The notes: generated by a model not told the origin, from the sequence alone. Positions 48,733 through 58,362 are shown, counted from the stretch's first letter. The stretch: 64,000 nt of DNA from CAWDDA01 sp963813345 (GCA_963813345.1 CAWEYR010000026.1:186001-250000), one strand, 5' to 3'. A program made the numbers and translations.

Positions 48733-50392
48733 TCAGACCACTTGACGCCGTTCACGCGACCCAGGAATTCGTAGTTGGTCGCGGTACTTGGCTACTGTGC
48801 GGCGCGAAAGTTTTTGCCCTTCGCCCGCCAGAATCGTTGCGATCCGGTCGTCAGTCAATGGATCGCGAGGGTCTTCGGCCTCTATCATCTTTTTGATTTT
48901 CAGTTTGATAATGCGAGTCGATACTTCCTCTCCATCATCGTTCACCATTCCTTCCGTAAAAAAACGTCGAAGCTCGATAACACCCTGCGGTGTATGAGCA
49001 TACTTCCCATTGACAACTCTCGAGACCGTCGAAAGGTGCATACCGATGTCTTCGGAAATGTCTTTGAGCATCATCGGCTTGATCTGCTCGACACCATGGT
49101 CCAGAAAATCAAGCTGGCGTTCGACAATCCTTTCGCAGACGCGGTAAATGGTCTGCTTCCGGTGCTCGATGTTCTTCAGAAGATCAACTGCCGAACGAAA
49201 CCGCTCCTTGATGTAGTCGCGAGTCTCTTTCGACGTCTCTTTGTTCTCCATCATGCGCCGGTACTGTTGATTGATCCTCAGCTGAGGCAGACCGTCATCA
49301 TTGAAGCGAATCAGGTATTCACCCTCAATCTTCTCGATATAGACCTCAGGTTCAATATATTGGGCCTTCTTCGAGGCAAATTTTCGGCCCGGATACGGGT
49401 CGAGCTCGCGGATCAACTTCATCTCGTTGACAATGTCATCAAGTGCGATGCCCAGCTCGCGGGCCAGTTCAGGCAGCTTGTGATTCTGCAGCTTGTAGCA
49501 ATGATCCGTCACCAGCTTCGCTGCCAGCCGGTCAGCCTAGTCCCAGGGCTTCGAGCTGGCGAAGCAGGCACTCCTGCAGATTGCGCGCCGCCACACCCGG
49601 AGGATCGAGCTGCTGAACAATCTGCAAGTGCCGCTTCCACTGTCTCGATCTTCCAGGGTCCGAGTGCCGGCAATCTCTTCAAGCGACCCTTCAAGGTAAC
49701 CATCATCATTGAGATTGCCGATGATGGCTTCGCCGGCGTCAATCACGACCTTATCGATATGACTCAGCCGCAATTGCCATAAAAGGTAATCCGCCAGACT
49801 TCTGCTCTGACGAGATGAACTGCTCGAACGACGGACTCTCTTTGACCTCGGTCTCCCGGGTTCGATAACCGGGGTCCAGATAGTCCTCGAAGGTCGTTCC
49901 GAAATCGATCTCTTCGAACGAGTCGCGATCGGCATTCTCTCCTTCAGCCCCTTCTGGAGTGTCGGTACCTGGTGCCGGTTCCTGGGGGGGCGCCGCCGGA
50001 ACCTCGGATATCGAGTTTTGTGAGAATGTTTCGACGGATGCTTCAAAAGACGGCTCATACGAGGACGGCTCATACAAGCCATCACTCGACGCTTCGTTTG
50101 AAGCTTCGCGCGAGAGTTCGCGCGAACTGTCGTTCAGAGACTCCTTGGCGCGATTTTCGACACTGTCAGCTCGCCCATCCAGCGAACTCTCAGCTCCGTT
50201 CGCCAGCTCGGGAGCAACTGAGACCTCTTCCGGCGCCAATTCATCGAGAACCGGATTCTCAACAAGTTGCGCCGTGACGAGGTCCGAGAGCTCGAGCTTC
50301 GTCATCTGAAGCATCTCAATCCGTTGACGCAACTGTGGCGTCAACACGAGACGCTGTGATAACTGATGACTGAGCATGGGCTTGAGAGACAT
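48733..50392 (-). CDS. rpoN: RNA polymerase sigma-54 factor, several frameshifts between 49535 and 49790
   Basis: Sigma-54 of about 552 residues. Region I: MSLKPMLSHQLSQRLVLTPQ, LRQRIEMLQMTKLELSDLV. A long acidic and Ser-rich region II (about 55-180). The core-binding region (SLADYLLWQLRLSHIDK, IIGNLNDDGYLEGSLEEIAG) and LQIVQQLDPPGVAARNLQEC lie in different frames. From 49512 the C-terminal part is intact: the helix-turn-helix HLSTVSRVVNGKYAHTPQGV and the RpoN box LSRRTVAKYRDQL. Three or four one-base indels lie within 260 bases. A factor this conserved is very unlikely to be dead, so sequencing error is the better reading. Two near-consensus sigma-54 promoters occur in the same window. Confidence 0.9.
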
Positions 50393-50435
50393 CGCGACTA
50401 CTTTATGACACTCCCTGGTACAAAAAATCTACTCA

Positions 50436-51290
50436 TCACATTCTAAACTTCTCGCCCAGATAAACCCGGCGGACTTCGGCGTCGGTCGTCAAGTCGTTGG
50501 GAGTCCCGGAACGGAAGATGAGACCTTCATTGATAATGTAAGCACGATCGGTAATCGTCAGTGCCTCACGCACGTTGTGGTCCGTTACAAGAACCCCAAT
50601 TCCGCGATCACGAAGCCTGAGAATGAGCCTCTGAATCTCGTCGATCGCTATCGGATCGATCCCGGCAAAGGGTTCATCGAGAAGAATGAACCGCGGCTCA
50701 ATCGTCAGACAGCGCGCAATCTCTGTGCGCCGGCGTTCGCCTCCTGACAGAGCGTATCCTTTACTTCGTCTGATTCGACTCAGATGAAACTCCTCGAGGA
50801 GAGTTTCCAGACGTTCCTGCCGTTCTTCGCGCACGAGCTTGAGAGTTTCGAGGATAGCGAGGATGTTCTCCTCAACGGTGAGCTTGCGGAAGATTGATGG
50901 TTCCTGGGGAAGATAACTTACGCCCCGGCGCGCTCTGCGATACATCGGGAAGCGAGTCAGATCCTGATTCCCGAGCAGAATCCGTCCTGCGTCCGGCGTC
51001 TCGAGACCGACAATCATATAGAATGTCGTCGTCTTCCCCGCGCCATTCGGCCCCAGCAAGCCAACCACTTCGCTCGGACGAACAGTTATCGAGACGTTAT
51101 TGACTACGCAACGACCGCGATAAGATTTCTGAAGGTGTTCGGCCTTTAACGCTTCAACAACGGCTGCCGGTTCGTCCCGAGTCTGCTCTTCAAGCTCTAC
51201 TTCAACAGCAGCGCTTGTCTTTCCTGCCGCCTCGGTCACCCTGCCACTCCTGCCGGCGGCTCGCTTGAGCCTCCGGGAATCCTTTTTCAA
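50436..51290 (-). CDS. lptB: LPS export ABC transporter ATP-binding protein
   Basis: ATPase of the LptB2FG transporter that pulls lipopolysaccharide out of the inner membrane; 284 residues, about 45 more than usual because of a charged N-terminal extension. Walker A GLLGPNGAGKTTTFYMIVGL, Q-loop YLPQEPSIFRKLT, signature YALSGGERRRTEIARCL, Walker B FILLDEPFAGIDPI, and the switch His in VTDHNVREALTI. The start overlaps the stop of the lptC-lptA gene (ATGA). lptF and lptG are not in the window. Confidence 0.93.
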   Translation of the reverse strand: MKKDSRRLKRAAGRSGRVTEAAGKTSAAVEVELEEQTRDEPAAVVEALKAEHLQKSYRGRCVVNNVSITVRPSEVVGLLGPNGAGKTTTFYMIVGLETPDAGRILLGNQDLTRFPMYRRARRGVSYLPQEPSIFRKLTVEENILAILETLKLVREERQERLETLLEEFHLSRIRRSKGYALSGGERRRTEIARCLTIEPRFILLDEPFAGIDPIAIDEIQRLILRLRDRGIGVLVTDHNVREALTITDRAYIINEGLIFRSGTPNDLTTDAEVRRVYLGEKFRM

Positions 51291-53615
51291 CGCTGGATCC
51301 GGTGCGTTGTCCTTACACGTTTGCCGCCCGATTCATCGTTGACTTGGATCCTAGCATCGCGTAAATGCAAAGTCAATTTAGGCCCTTTTGTCGTTATTCC
51401 ACGCTCGCTATCTTCGATCCTGGCTTCCTTCCCACTGAGAATCGCCATCTCTTTTGCAACCTGATATTCGAGCTTGTCCCCCGTCCCGCGCTTCTGCGGC
51501 TGTGTCAAAATCACATCGCGCTCGCCAGTCAATTGCGTGAGCTGGTTCTTGTCATCCATGAGTGCATCTGCCACCGCTGCCTCAATTCTGTCAGTTCCCT
51601 GACGCAGCTTTACCTTACCTTCGTAGTGCACTATCCGCGTCGCGTCCCGATAGTTCATTTTGTCGGCAGTCGCGAAGATTGGGATGAGCTCCTTTCGGCC
51701 CTTCTCCACTTCCCGCTCAACAGAATAAAGCGCGGACTCCACTCCATCCCACGCCTGCATCATTTTTTCGTTCCGGTCGAGCTCAATTACCGGAGCGGTA
51801 ACGAAATTATCATCCTGCCACGTCCTTGCATCGCCTGTGAACCTGGCTACATTCTCATTATGCCGAATTACCGCCTGATCCGATGTCACAAAGACGGGAG
51901 CTTTGGGCTTCTTGAAAGGTGCGGCGTCACCTGTCGCTTCACGACTGTAGTAGGTCGTTCTCACGCGGCCGCGCGCATACGTTACCGAATCCTCAAGACT
52001 TGCGTCGACCTCGTCAGCATCTGAACGCGATGCCTCATCCCATATCAATGGCTTTCCCCTCAAAGCAACGATCTGATTGGCGGAGGTGTAGATCGCGCGC
52101 GCAGCCGTCCCGCGACGTTCACCCTCAGTAAATTTGACATCACCCTCAACCAGCATGTCCGATACATCGCGCGTCGACTCATTAACCTTGCCCGTAATCT
52201 TCTTTCCCGACGAGCGTACGCGAAGGACGCTTCGTCTTCGGATCAAGCGGCTGAGCAAATGCTTCAGCTCCTCCCTCAGCCACGAATGACTTGATCACAT
52301 TTCCAGTCGCGTAGAAGTCGGCTCTCACCTGCGGGCCGTTGACACGCGTACGATCAGATTTGGGACCTATCACAAGAGGAGTAATTGTGAGTATCACATT
52401 TCCTGCAGCCTTTACCTCTTCCAGGTTCTTGCCATCCTCACGAAAGCGAGTCTCAACATTATCGGCTTCAAAATCCTGCGCTTCCGCGTCCTTCGCTTTC
52501 GAATCCTTTGGCGACGGTCTCAATCGGACGATTGTCCTTCCCTGCGAGTTGATCGATTGAAGAAGGCTCTCCTGTTCACGTTTTCCACTCTTGTCACTCT
52601 TGTCACCCTTGTCACTGACTTTCGCACGGTAGAACGCCTCGAGCCTTTCAGCTGTCAATTCACGCGGCGCTTCCTTCTCGACTGAAGTCGCACGCGCCGA
52701 TCCTACAGCGAGCGCACGCTGCAAGCTCTGGTTCTCATTGAAAAACATGTCAATGTCGCGCGCTTCAAGCGTTGAAACTCGGCCCGGCTCCTCATCCCGC
52801 AGCGATGAATTCCCGCGAAACTCGATGCGATCGACATCGCGTGTCTGAGGCTTGAAGACCCCTGTGATCGAATCCGCTCGCGCGACCTGCGGGCCCTGCC
52901 TGACGACTGTCTCGCCCGTAAACTTGATGATTCCATCGTGCTCGAAATAGTCGGCTCGCCCCGACCGGACCTCAACCGGTGGATGGTTGCCGCCCTTATC
53001 CTGAGATGGAGGACTCGAATTGATAACGACAGCATCTTTCATGAGCGCGAGGGTCTTGGTCTTGGCGTAGAGTATCGCGCCAATCGACGAGCCGCTCAGT
53101 GCAGCTCGCGTAAACTTGACAAGAACGTCGCTCGAGGCAACATCGTCACGCTGGTTGTAGTGGAGCACGTCGCTCTCCACCTCGAGGCCATCAACGCTCT
53201 TCACCTTGACGTTTCCCTGAAGTGCAACAATCGCTTCGTTCGGCCGGTAGACCCCGCGATCAGCTGCCACCCGCAGATGTTCCTTTCCTTCACTTCCGTA
53301 GGAGATGAGGTCAATCTTTTCAAGCTCATGCCGCCCGTCGGCAAAGCTCGTGTCACGCACGGCTGCCAGCTGAAACTTGAGCTTTCCCTGTTCAGTGGTT
53401 GTATAGCGGTATCCTTCGGTGATCGACACGACGGTGTCGCTGAGTAAAGGCGCCGCACGCACCGGCGGCGGAGTCTGGACCTGACGACTGCGGCGAACTA
53501 TCGTTGTCACGATGAGCGAGCCAAGCGCAACAAGTAGTATCAGTGCCGACCAACGGACAACGAGCGGCAGTCTCTTCCTGAGAGTCGGATAGCGGTCCAG
53601 AAGCATTCGCGCCAA
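51287..53615 (-). CDS. LptC-LptA fusion protein (OstA-like), frameshifted near 52200
   Basis: Periplasmic LPS-bridge protein of about 775 residues. The N-terminus has one membrane anchor (VVRWSALILLVALGSLIVTT, about 20-40). Then follow an LptC-like domain (YRYTTTEQGKLKFQLAAV, GKEHLRVAADRGVYRPNEAI) and repeated OstA/LptA-like beta segments (VSDMLVEGDVKFTEGE, ENVARFTGDARTWQDDNFVT, RIVHYEGKVKLRQGTDRIEA). The first frame stops at 52182; at GTCGGGAAAGAAGATT a single-base shift joins RPSRTLVG to KKITGKVNESTRDV, making one protein. A separate lptA is otherwise missing next to lptB, which supports the fusion. Confidence 0.82.
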
Positions 53616-53669
53616 TTATAGCACTCGCGGTTCTACTCCCCTTCAAAGCATGATAGATTCTCATTCCAG

Positions 53670-54708
53670 ATGCGCCCCCGCGTGCTTGTTACTCAAAGGC
53701 TTCCGACGCCGGCTCTGGCTCGGTTAAACGAGATTTGCGATTCCATCGTTGGGACCGAAGCCGGTCGCCTCAATCACGCCGGTCTTGTCGCCGCCGTGCG
53801 CGGCGTCGACGGCATACTTTGCCTTCTTACAGACAAGATCGACAGCGAGGTTATCGAATCTGCGACGCGTGCTCGAATCATCGCCAACGTCGCCGTGGGC
53901 TACAACAACATCGATGTGAACGCAGCTCGTAACCGTGGACATTGTAGTCACGAATACGCCCGATGTCCTTACGGATGCAACTGCAGACCTTACCTGGGCT
54001 CTTATCCTCGCCGTGACCCGGCGAGTGGTCGAGGCCGACGGTTTTCTGAGATCGGGCCGGTTCGCAGGCTGGGATTTCGATCTTCTTCTGGGCACCGGTC
54101 TCACGGGAAAAACGCTGGGAATTGTGGGTTATGGCCGCATCGGGCGCGCGGTTGCGCGTCGAGCCGCTGGTTTTGGTCTTAACGTTCTCTATTGCGGGCG
54201 AGATGAGATTGCATTCCGTGACGATCTTCCACCATCGCCGGCATCTCGACAGCGCAGTTCGTCCAGCTCGCAGTCAAATATCACCTGGTCGGCAAGCGCG
54301 AGGCTGGATGGCCTGGCAACAAGGCGCGTTCCCTTTCAATCTCTGCTCGAACAATCGGACATTGTGACGTTGCACGTTCCTCTGGCGACCGCGACTCGCC
54401 ATCTGATTGACCCGACTGCTCTCTCAAGGATGAAACCTTCGACTTATCTCATCAATACGTCGCGAGGTGAGATCGTGGATGAAAGCGCGGTTGTTGAAAT
54501 GCTCGAACGCGGCCGGCTTGCAGGAGTTGGCTTCGATGTGTTCGAGAACGAACCTCAAGTGCATCCGGCTCTTGTTTCGATGCCGAATGTCGTCCTGGTT
54601 CCGCACATCGGGAGTGCCACGAAAGAAACCCGCACGGCGATGGCCATGCTCGCGGTCGAGAACATCATCGATCTCTTCTCAGGCCGCACGCCGCGTAACG
54701 CGATTTGA
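53670..54708 (+). CDS. D-2-hydroxyacid dehydrogenase (glycerate/glyoxylate reductase type), frameshifted near 53935
   Basis: NAD(P)-dependent reductase of about 345 residues. The first frame gives VLVTQRLPTPALARLNEICD and ARIIANVAVGYNNIDVNAA. The second, from about 53935, gives IVVTNTPDVLTDATADLTWA, the dinucleotide motif LTGKTLGIVGYGRIGRAVAR, the catalytic Arg in LINTSRGEIVDE, the Glu in FDVFENEPQ and the His in VLVPHIGSATKETR. Between the Rossmann strand VLYCGRDEIA and RVPFQSLLEQSDIVTLHVPL there is a Ser/Arg-rich insert of about 30 residues (PASRQRSSSSSQSN) not usual in the family. Divergent from lptCA. Confidence 0.85.
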
Positions 54709-54801
54709 AAGAAGTGTCGGAGAAAGACCCTCTCGGTGTCGGCGGCGGGCTAAACAGTTGTCCAGAGGCGGTCCCTAAGAGATTATAAGGACTTGGGGCA
54801 T

Positions 54802-54817
54802 TGGCACCTGATTTGCC
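54802..54817 (+). promoter_or_regulatory. Sigma-54 promoter (-24/-12) upstream of the lipid kinase gene
   Basis: TGGCAC-CTGAT-TTGC matches the sigma-54 consensus TGGCAC-N5-TTGC in every fixed base, with GG and GC exactly 10 bases apart. Transcription would begin near 54828, 12 bases before the ATG at 54840. No enhancer-binding activator is encoded in the window. Confidence 0.6.
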
Positions 54818-54839
54818 AGTAGGTTTAGTTCAGACAGCT

Positions 54840-55799
54840 ATGAGTAATGTTTCGATGATTCTGAATCCGACTGCAGGGCGCATGCAACGCTCGCCAGACA
54901 CGCGGTCGGCAATCCTGATGTCGCTCCGGGATGAGGGGATAAGCGTCCTGCCGGAGTTCACCAAAGGTCCGGGAGACGCTACCAGCATCGCGAGTCGTGC
55001 TGCCCGTCGAGGGGACCGGTTTGTGATTGTGTGCGGCGGTGATGGCACGATCAACGAAGCGTTGCAGGCCCTCGTCGGTTCCGAGACTGCGCTTGCCGTC
55101 TGGCCCGGAGGCACGGCAAACGTGCTCGCGAAAGAACTCGGTTTGCCTTCAGATGAAAGAGCTCTTGCCAAAATGATCTCTGCGGGACAACGACGACGAG
55201 TCAGTGTTGGCAGCGCAACCAAGCCAGGAACCGCATGGCAGCGCTATTTTGTTCTTATGGCGGGCATTGGACTCGACGCGGCTATTGTGCGTGGCGTTGA
55301 TCCGCGTCTCAAGAAGGTATCGGGCTATGGTGCCTACTTTGTTTCTGCACTTGGTTTTCTTGCGCGGCTTCCACTTGAGCCTTTTACGCTTTCAATCGGC
55401 GGAACGAAACACGAAGGAACGTTTGCGTGCATCTCGAATGCAGTCAGTTATGCAGGCGGATTCACGCTGACTCCCGATGCACGACTCGACGAGCCAAATC
55501 TCGACGTTTGTCTCTTTAACTCTCGCAGCCGCATCGAATACATCAATCTCGCCTTTCGCGGCCTGACCGGAAGCCATACCACTCACGAGAACGTTCTTTA
55601 TAGGAAAACTATTGCAGTTGCTGCCGAGTCCCTTGGGTCTGTACCGGTGCAGCTGGATGGAGAAGTCGTCGAGGCACTGCCAATGAATTTCGAGTGCATT
55701 CCCAGTGCACTCGATATCATCTCGCCTGAGGCTACCTGTGAGCCAGCGCCGTTACCTCGGAATCTGAACGGCGAGGCTTTCCAAAGATCCACACTATAA
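54840..55799 (+). CDS. Diacylglycerol-kinase-family lipid kinase
   Basis: Protein of 319 residues of the DAGK/YegS family, phosphorylating diacylglycerol or a related lipid or sphingoid base. N-terminus MSNVSMILNPTAGRMQRSPD, nucleotide motif VCGGDGTINEALQAL, then AVWPGGTANVLAKELGLP. The C-terminal beta-sandwich ends with VPVQLDGEVVEALPMNFECI. The frame reaches back to 54801, but ATG 54840 fits the family and lies just behind the sigma-54 promoter. Its last 68 bases overlap the convergent tatC gene, so the two genes' transcripts would be antisense there. Confidence 0.9.
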   Translation: MSNVSMILNPTAGRMQRSPDTRSAILMSLRDEGISVLPEFTKGPGDATSIASRAARRGDRFVIVCGGDGTINEALQALVGSETALAVWPGGTANVLAKELGLPSDERALAKMISAGQRRRVSVGSATKPGTAWQRYFVLMAGIGLDAAIVRGVDPRLKKVSGYGAYFVSALGFLARLPLEPFTLSIGGTKHEGTFACISNAVSYAGGFTLTPDARLDEPNLDVCLFNSRSRIEYINLAFRGLTGSHTTHENVLYRKTIAVAAESLGSVPVQLDGEVVEALPMNFECIPSALDIISPEATCEPAPLPRNLNGEAFQRSTL

Positions 55800-56760
55800 G
55801 AATGCTCAATCCATAAAGGCAGAGCATCGGTAGGGCGAAGATCATCATGTTCATCGCGTCTGCGGTCGGTGTAAGAAGCGCTGCGGCGATTGCAATGATC
55901 ACAATTGCATAACGCCAGGATTTCCAGAGCATTCGCGGTGTGATCAGACCGACACGTCCAAGGATGAACGCGATGACTGGTATCTGAAACACCAGTCCGA
56001 GACCGAGCATGATAATCAGGATCAGGTTGAGATAGTCCTCAGCATTTATCAGCGTCCTGAATCCGCCCTCGATCTGAAGTCCGATCAGATAATCGCACGC
56101 CGCCGGAAACGCGATCCTGTAAGCGAATGTCGCTCCGATAGCAAAGAATACCGATGCCATAGCGAGCACCGGTCCAATGTACTTTTTCTCGTGGCGATAC
56201 AGACCCGGTGCAATAAATGCCCACGCCTGAAAGAGCAAAAACGGAATCGCGAATGCGACTGCCGCGTAGAGCGCGACGCTCATATAGAGCGTGAACGCGC
56301 CCTGGACGGTGGTCAACACAAGTCCACCCTCGCACGAGGCGTTACTTTTTACCGTCGATCCCAGCACTCCAGGAATCTCGGCACCTGCCGGTGCTACAGC
56401 GCCATTGATCACTATCGGCTGCGTCGTAACGGCTACGAGCGCTTCATTCTTGTCAACCACCTTCTTCACAACACGCGCAGGCACGGAAGTACTTGCCGGA
56501 ACCTTGACTTCGGACACTACCGTATCCTGTGAAAAGATGTATTGAATCTGATCGCCTTCTTTGAGTGCGCTCGGCTGCGACACGCCACCCATACCACGTC
56601 GCGCTGCTTCTGCCTTCTTTATCTGTTCGCAGATCGGAACTGCGAGGAACCTATAGATGTAACCGGAGAGAGCAAAGCAGACTATGAACGCAGCGCCAAT
56701 CGCGACGATGCAATACAGCAGCCGTCGCCGTAACTCATCCAGATGGTCGAGAAACGACAT
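55732..56760 (-). CDS. tatC: Sec-independent translocase TatC with enlarged first periplasmic loop
   Basis: Six-helix core of the twin-arginine translocase, which binds the RR signal. 342 residues; most TatC are 240-270. N-terminus MSFLDHLDELRRRLLYCIV (the conserved HLxELRRR), TM1 about 14-34. Between TM1 and TM2 there is a hydrophilic loop of about 110 residues (for example QIQYIFSQDTVVSEVKVPAS and NGAVAPAGAEIPGVLG) instead of about 35. After it the normal pattern returns: AIPFLLFQAWAFIAPGLYRH, IGATFAYRIAFPAA, LGLVFQIPVIAFILGRVGLI and ALLTPTADAMNM. The frame is intact, so the insert is real. tatA lies 29 bases upstream. Confidence 0.9.
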   Translation of the reverse strand: MSFLDHLDELRRRLLYCIVAIGAAFIVCFALSGYIYRFLAVPICEQIKKAEAARRGMGGVSQPSALKEGDQIQYIFSQDTVVSEVKVPASTSVPARVVKKVVDKNEALVAVTTQPIVINGAVAPAGAEIPGVLGSTVKSNASCEGGLVLTTVQGAFTLYMSVALYAAVAFAIPFLLFQAWAFIAPGLYRHEKKYIGPVLAMASVFFAIGATFAYRIAFPAACDYLIGLQIEGGFRTLINAEDYLNLILIIMLGLGLVFQIPVIAFILGRVGLITPRMLWKSWRYAIVIIAIAAALLTPTADAMNMMIFALPMLCLYGLSILIVWIFGKPRRSDSEVTALAHR

Positions 56761-56789
56761 CTGGAGGCCTTCTTCTTTGTCGTTGAGGT

Positions 56790-57179
56790 TCAGATCCAGT
56801 GCTCGCTCGGGCGATTCTCAGTCCCGCGGGCGACAGTCGCCGGCTCGGGAACCGGACCAGTCGCCGGTTCAACCGGCACGTCCGAGTTTTCAGACTGAGC
56901 GCTTTCGGAATCAGAGCTTTGAGGCTCTGTATGATCGGCGACCGTGGAGTAGGGGTCGTAGCTGGAGACTGGCGCTTCGATCTCCTGTTTGATCTCGTTG
57001 AAGCGGGTGCGCTCAGATTCGACTTCCTGCTCCCAGGAGCGCTTGAAGTCGTCAGATGCACGCCGGAACTGCGCCATTGCGTGGCCGAGCGATTTTCCCA
57101 GGTCCGGCAGCTTGCGCGGCCCAAAGACAATCAACGCAATCACGAGAATCACTATCAGCTCTGTAGGACCTATATTCAT
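56790..57179 (-). CDS. tatA: Twin-arginine translocase subunit TatA/TatB
   Basis: Protein of 129 residues. One short N-terminal membrane helix MNIGPTELIVILVIALIVFG is followed by the hinge PRKLPDLGKSLGHAMAQFR and an amphipathic helix, then a long acidic Pro/Glu-rich tail. It forms the pore-like assembly around TatC. The length and tail make TatB possible as well; only one TatA/B gene is seen here. Candidate cargo in the window includes the DUF1501 protein and perhaps the sarcosine-oxidase-like protein. Confidence 0.88.
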   Translation of the reverse strand: MNIGPTELIVILVIALIVFGPRKLPDLGKSLGHAMAQFRRASDDFKRSWEQEVESERTRFNEIKQEIEAPVSSYDPYSTVADHTEPQSSDSESAQSENSDVPVEPATGPVPEPATVARGTENRPSEHWI

Positions 57180-57227
57180 TCGTCAAAAACTATATGGGAC
57201 GACATCAGACGAGTCAAGAAAAGCAGG

Positions 57228-57383
57228 GGTCAGTGGTCAGTGGTCAGTGGATCGGTGGTCAGTGGTCAGTGGTCGATGGTCAGTGGTCAGGGATCAGTGG
57301 TCAGTTGGCAAGAATCTTCCGATCAGGGATCAGGTGACCAGGACCACCGACCACTGGCCACTGACCACTGACCACTGACCACT
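57228..57383. repeat. Family B inverted repeat with GGTCAGT units
   Basis: More than ten degenerate GGTCAGT units on the left face ACTGACC units on the right (57339-57383). The GAGTTCAAGC core is absent. It lies between tatA and the VWFA gene, both on minus. Confidence 0.85.
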
Positions 57384-57387
57384 CCAT

Positions 57388-58362
57388 TCACTTCTTCGCA
57401 AAGTATCCCTGCCGGGTTCTTACATTGACGTTCAGCCTTCGCGGCCGCACCTCAACTGTTCGCCACTTGCCGTCGGCCTTCTCGTTGCTCGGCTCATACA
57501 CCAGAGTGTATTGATTGCGTAGCTCCTCTACAGTATCGATAAACGTCGATCTCAGCGCAGCACCCCCCGGAGTCCGAAAGAACTTCCCACCAGTCTTCGT
57601 AGCGAAGTTCTTCATCGCCTCCGCTCCCGAATCGCGTACAGCATTGCGGTTCAGCGCAGCCTCGCTCAGATCGACTCCATAAATCGCGACGTCAGCATCC
57701 AACGCCTTTCGTAAGGCTTTCTCAAACGTCACCTTGCTCTGAGTATCGGCCCCATCCGAAACCAGCAGAATCGCTTTCCGGCGCTCAGGACGTTTCTCGA
57801 GCGCTTCACTCGCCGTAACAATGCAATCGTAAAGCGGGGTCATCCCACGCGCGTCCTCATCCCAGATTGCAAACCCGGCGTCGCGAACTTCCGTGAAATC
57901 CTGCAACAGCTTTACCTTCGTGCCCCCAAATCCGTAAATCGCGAAAACATCGCCATCGCGGATTCCTTCGACAAAGCTGCTGCACGCCGCGCGTGCGAGA
58001 CTCATCTTCGCATCCATGCTCCCGCTGGAATCGAGGAGTATCGCGGCCGCAAACGGCATCTCCGTCGAGCTTAGCGAAAGAATGTGTTGAGGCACTCGAT
58101 CCTCGAGGACCTCGAAATCTTCTGCCTTGAGCTTTCTGACGTGTTTTCCCTCGCGGTCAGTGACGGTCATATTCAGGATAACGACAGTTGTATCAACCGC
58201 GACAATCTTCGCTTTATCCTGGTCCTGAGTCGGTTCAGGTTCCTGAGTCTGTTTTGGCTTCTGCTTTTCGACGGGAATCTGATGATTCGATGTGGGAGGC
58301 AACCAGAGCCCAATTGAAACCATCACCGACACCGCCAGGGCTGCTGCAGGCGCGCTTGACAT
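57388..58362 (-). CDS. VWFA-domain secreted protein (acidobacterial VWFA-related type)
   Basis: Protein of 324 residues. The N-terminal hydrophobic segment (AALAVSVMVSIGLWLP) is a signal or anchor and is followed by a Gln/Lys/Pro-rich linker. A short immunoglobulin-like lead (LNMTVTDREGKHVRKLKAED) precedes the von Willebrand A domain (about 100-300): the metal site AAILLDSSGSMDAKMSLARA, the Thr in ARGMTPLYDCI, and ILLVSDGADTQSKVTFE. It ends RLNVNVRTRQGYFAKK. This arrangement is the acidobacterial VWFA-related family, thought to bind surfaces or proteins. One base separates it from the gene upstream, so they form an operon. Confidence 0.88.
   Translation of the reverse strand: MSSAPAAALAVSVMVSIGLWLPPTSNHQIPVEKQKPKQTQEPEPTQDQDKAKIVAVDTTVVILNMTVTDREGKHVRKLKAEDFEVLEDRVPQHILSLSSTEMPFAAAILLDSSGSMDAKMSLARAACSSFVEGIRDGDVFAIYGFGGTKVKLLQDFTEVRDAGFAIWDEDARGMTPLYDCIVTASEALEKRPERRKAILLVSDGADTQSKVTFEKALRKALDADVAIYGVDLSEAALNRNAVRDSGAEAMKNFATKTGGKFFRTPGGAALRSTFIDTVEELRNQYTLVYEPSNEKADGKWRTVEVRPRRLNVNVRTRQGYFAKK

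Noticed and set aside
57228..57383. Tandem short repeats that might suggest a CRISPR array
   Set aside because: The unit is 7 bases with no spacers between units, both arms are complementary to each other, and no cas gene is present.
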